From JAPOXR01 sp965219635 (GTDB taxonomy: Bacteria; Pseudomonadota; Alphaproteobacteria; Rhodobacterales; Rhodobacteraceae), in NCBI GenBank assembly GCA_965219635.1, contig OZ244783.1:3720001-3784000 (forward strand): DNA of 64,000 bases. Reading direction: 5' to 3'. Below the pieces are notes generated by a model. The model ran no database searches and was not told the DNA's origin. It was given only the letters and a program-made list of their open reading frames with translations. The stretch's first letter is position 1. Every line of letters starts with the position of its first letter. A program made the position numbers and the translations under genes. This document shows, in pieces, positions 62,344 to 64,000 of the stretch.

Positions 62344-63288
62344 CTACGCATACGATGCTCTGGTGGCGCTGGCTGAAGCGGTCCTTGCCTCATCATGTTT
62401 CTGGAGATCTTGGCACGTCGTGTGAAGTTCTTGAAGAAATATCTGCGCCAGAGCACTGAGTGGGCGCGTATTCAGATGAATGGCAGCGGTCGTCGTGATG
62501 ATCTCAGGATGATAGGTTCGATAAGTGAGTTCAGGGTACCGGTTCAGCGTCGTGAGCAGATAGGATTCAACCAGCGCAACCCCTTCACCGAGCGCCACGA
62601 GATCTCGAGCCTGATAGAAGTAGCGCACTTCTATTGCACGCTTGGGTTCAACGTTGGCTTGCTTGAACGAGTTTTCGATGATGGCGCCGACGGGATCGTT
62701 CGGGCTCGCCGTTATGAAGGGATATTGTGCCAAGTCTTCAGGTCGGATGGCCTCCAGTTGCGCCAACGGATGTTCCTTTGGAAATATGCACACCATCCGC
62801 AGTTTTCCCAAGGTGACCCGGTTGAACAGGGGGTGTTCGAGTGGGTGGAAGTGCACGCCGAGGTCGGCTCTTCCGATTTCGACGCTGTTCAGTACGTAGT
62901 CCAGAGATCCTGCCTCGAAACTGACCTTTACCTCAGGCCGGCCTTCCCGGAACCGGGAAATTGTCTGGGGGATTGCAGTAGTCCCCAAAGCAGGCGTGCT
63001 GACAATTCGGAGCTCGCCGATCAGTTTGCCCTTGATTTGGTCGACCACGAAGCTGGTTGCGTCAAATGCCTCGAAGACTTTCTGTGCCTTGAGGTAGAGT
63101 AGTTCGGCTTCCTGGGTGGGGACAAGGCGCCCGCGTTGACGATGGAAGAGCTTGAACTTGAGTTGATCCTCCATGTGAAGAATCATCTGGCTTACCGCCG
63201 GTTGCGAGACATTGAGCATCCTTGATGCCCCGACTGTAGTGCCGGTCGACATGACTGCTCCGAACATTTCAAGTTGGCGCAGGTTCAT
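62344..63288 (-). CDS. LysR-family transcriptional regulator
   Basis: From ATG 63288 (AGAGGTGG upstream) the protein has 314 residues and begins MNLRQLEMFGAVMSTGTTVGASRMLNVSQPAVSQMILHMEDQL, the LysR helix-turn-helix, with an effector domain after it. It lies upstream of hyuA (285 bp away) and is divergent from a TRAP importer gene. It probably regulates both, responding to their substrate. Confidence 0.9.
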   Translation of the reverse strand: MNLRQLEMFGAVMSTGTTVGASRMLNVSQPAVSQMILHMEDQLKFKLFHRQRGRLVPTQEAELLYLKAQKVFEAFDATSFVVDQIKGKLIGELRIVSTPALGTTAIPQTISRFREGRPEVKVSFEAGSLDYVLNSVEIGRADLGVHFHPLEHPLFNRVTLGKLRMVCIFPKEHPLAQLEAIRPEDLAQYPFITASPNDPVGAIIENSFKQANVEPKRAIEVRYFYQARDLVALGEGVALVESYLLTTLNRYPELTYRTYHPEIITTTAAIHLNTRPLSALAQIFLQELHTTCQDLQKHDEARTASASATRASYA

Positions 63289-63624
63289 GTTCCACCTCTT
63301 GCTTCCAATGATGGCCTGCGCGGGCAGTTCAACTGGAATTGCAATTGCCAATTTCCAAAACCGCCAATGCGCAGCAGACCGGCCATCGATAGGTCATTGT
63401 TAACAAAAGGGAAAATCGAAGTCTATAACATGAAGTTAGACCCTGACCTTGGCTTTTTGATAAGCGTTTGGTGGTGGTTGCTGCTAGTTTGCCAGTTCCC
63501 AACTAGACAGCTGCACGCACCGTGACGGCAATCCAATTCGGACAAAGAGCGCTCATGGAACATTCGAACCAGTTGCGCTTGTGCCGGCGGTTGCGACGCA
63601 GTTTGCAAACACGGAGGAATTGAA
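63289..63624. other. Divergent region, LysR/TRAP importer
   Basis: About 336 bp between outward-pointing genes. A perfect 10-bp palindrome TTGTTAACAA lies at 63397-63406, and a TATAAC at 63424-63429 could be a -10 box. These are candidates for LysR binding and the TRAP promoter. Confidence 0.4.
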
Positions 63625-64000
63625 ATGGATCTCATGAAATTTGCGCGTACAGGGCGAAGGAAGTTCTTCGGAGCCGCCTTGGGCGGGGCCCTTGCAGTCC
63701 TTGGCGCTTCCGGCTCAGCGCAGGCGGCAGATTATTCGCTGCGCATGCAGGCAAACACCGGACCCGGTCTGACACCATATATTGCACTTGAGGAATTCGT
63801 CCAAAACGTCAACGCAATGTCGGGCGGCCGGATTGAAATCCAGTTGTTTCCGGTATCTGCCCTGTTCCCGCCGAACGAAGGCCTGGAAGCGGTGGCCAAC
63901 GGAATCGTTGAGCTGGGTCTGACCACAGGCGGTTACTTTGCCGGCAAGATGGGTCCGATCGCCTCTATGGAGTCCGGTCTGCCCGGTGCCGAGGCCAATG
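63625..64000 (+). CDS. TRAP importer binding protein (DctP family), C-terminus cut by window edge
   Basis: An ATG at 63625 follows GGAGG (63613-63617). The 125 visible residues start MDLMKFARTGRRKFFGAALGGALAVLGASGSAQA, a twin-arginine-type or Sec signal peptide with RRKFF. The mature part begins ADYSLRMQANTGPGLTPYIALEEFVQNVNAMSGGRIEIQLFPVSALFPPNEGLEAVANGIVELGLTTGGYFAG, typical of DctP-type TRAP binding proteins. It delivers a carboxylate or similar compound to a DctQM membrane pair that should lie beyond the window. It is divergent from the LysR gene. Confidence 0.88.
   Translation, partial: MDLMKFARTGRRKFFGAALGGALAVLGASGSAQAADYSLRMQANTGPGLTPYIALEEFVQNVNAMSGGRIEIQLFPVSALFPPNEGLEAVANGIVELGLTTGGYFAGKMGPIASMESGLPGAEAN

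Noticed and set aside
1..64000. CRISPR array, insertion sequence, prophage or rRNA
   Set aside because: No regularly spaced repeats, transposase, integrase, phage structural genes or rRNA sequence were seen on reading through the window.

Overview
The window looks like a GC-rich chromosomal segment of a free-living heterotrophic alphaproteobacterium, probably close to the Hyphomicrobiales or Rhodobacterales. The reasons are half-size sugar ABC ATPases, a MocE-type Rieske ferredoxin, an IolC kinase fused to DUF2090, tightly overlapping catabolic operons, several solute importers of different classes, and the AMP nucleosidase/adenine deaminase pair. This assignment is inferred from gene content; no rRNA, tRNA, phage, transposase or CRISPR array is visible.

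Layout. 0-11 kb: a cut DEDDh exonuclease, a glycine amidinotransferase-like enzyme, iolC fused to DUF2090, a small Rieske ferredoxin, aroC, a two-gene ABC-2 exporter, and a PrpD-like/MttB-like pair. 11-19 kb: an AAA/DUF4143 ATPase with an inverted repeat in its leader, then leftward genes for a Gfo/Idh/MocA dehydrogenase, a PanB-like lyase, an FrcBCA-type sugar importer and a fatty-acid-hydroxylase-type diiron enzyme. 19-33 kb: a leftward locus with a Dpp/Opp-type importer whose last gene is a GH38 alpha-mannosidase, followed by two divergent AraC-regulator/phytanoyl-CoA-dioxygenase pairs and an EamA exporter. 34-38 kb: HU, amn and ade. 38-41 kb: a BsuBI/PstI-type restriction-modification pair. 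41-50 kb: a DUF2306 membrane protein, a thiolase, a MarR regulator and a homogentisate operon (hmgA, MBL, fumarylacetoacetase, MBL, FAD monooxygenase, DUF2783). 50-56 kb: a sulfatase divergent from a LysR regulator, then a three-gene NMT1/Ssu-type importer. 57-64 kb: a PLP lyase/decarboxylase, hyuB, hyuA, a LysR regulator and the start of a TRAP importer.

How genes work together. Most loci pair an importer with a few cytoplasmic enzymes and a local regulator. In the two binding-protein/permease operons the binding-protein gene comes first and is followed by an intercistronic hairpin, a usual arrangement for making excess binding protein. The homogentisate operon is probably controlled by the adjacent MarR protein through a perfect 20-bp palindrome, and the neighbouring thiolase could consume its acetoacetate product. 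Amn and Ade form a short route from AMP through adenine to hypoxanthine.

The points most worth checking are: hyuB has no ordinary start codon upstream of its conserved N-terminus and lies in frame with the hyuA amber stop; the perfect palindrome at hmgA; a metallo-beta-lactamase-fold protein with a broken zinc motif inside the homogentisate operon; and the mannosidase locus with its two AraC/dioxygenase pairs.
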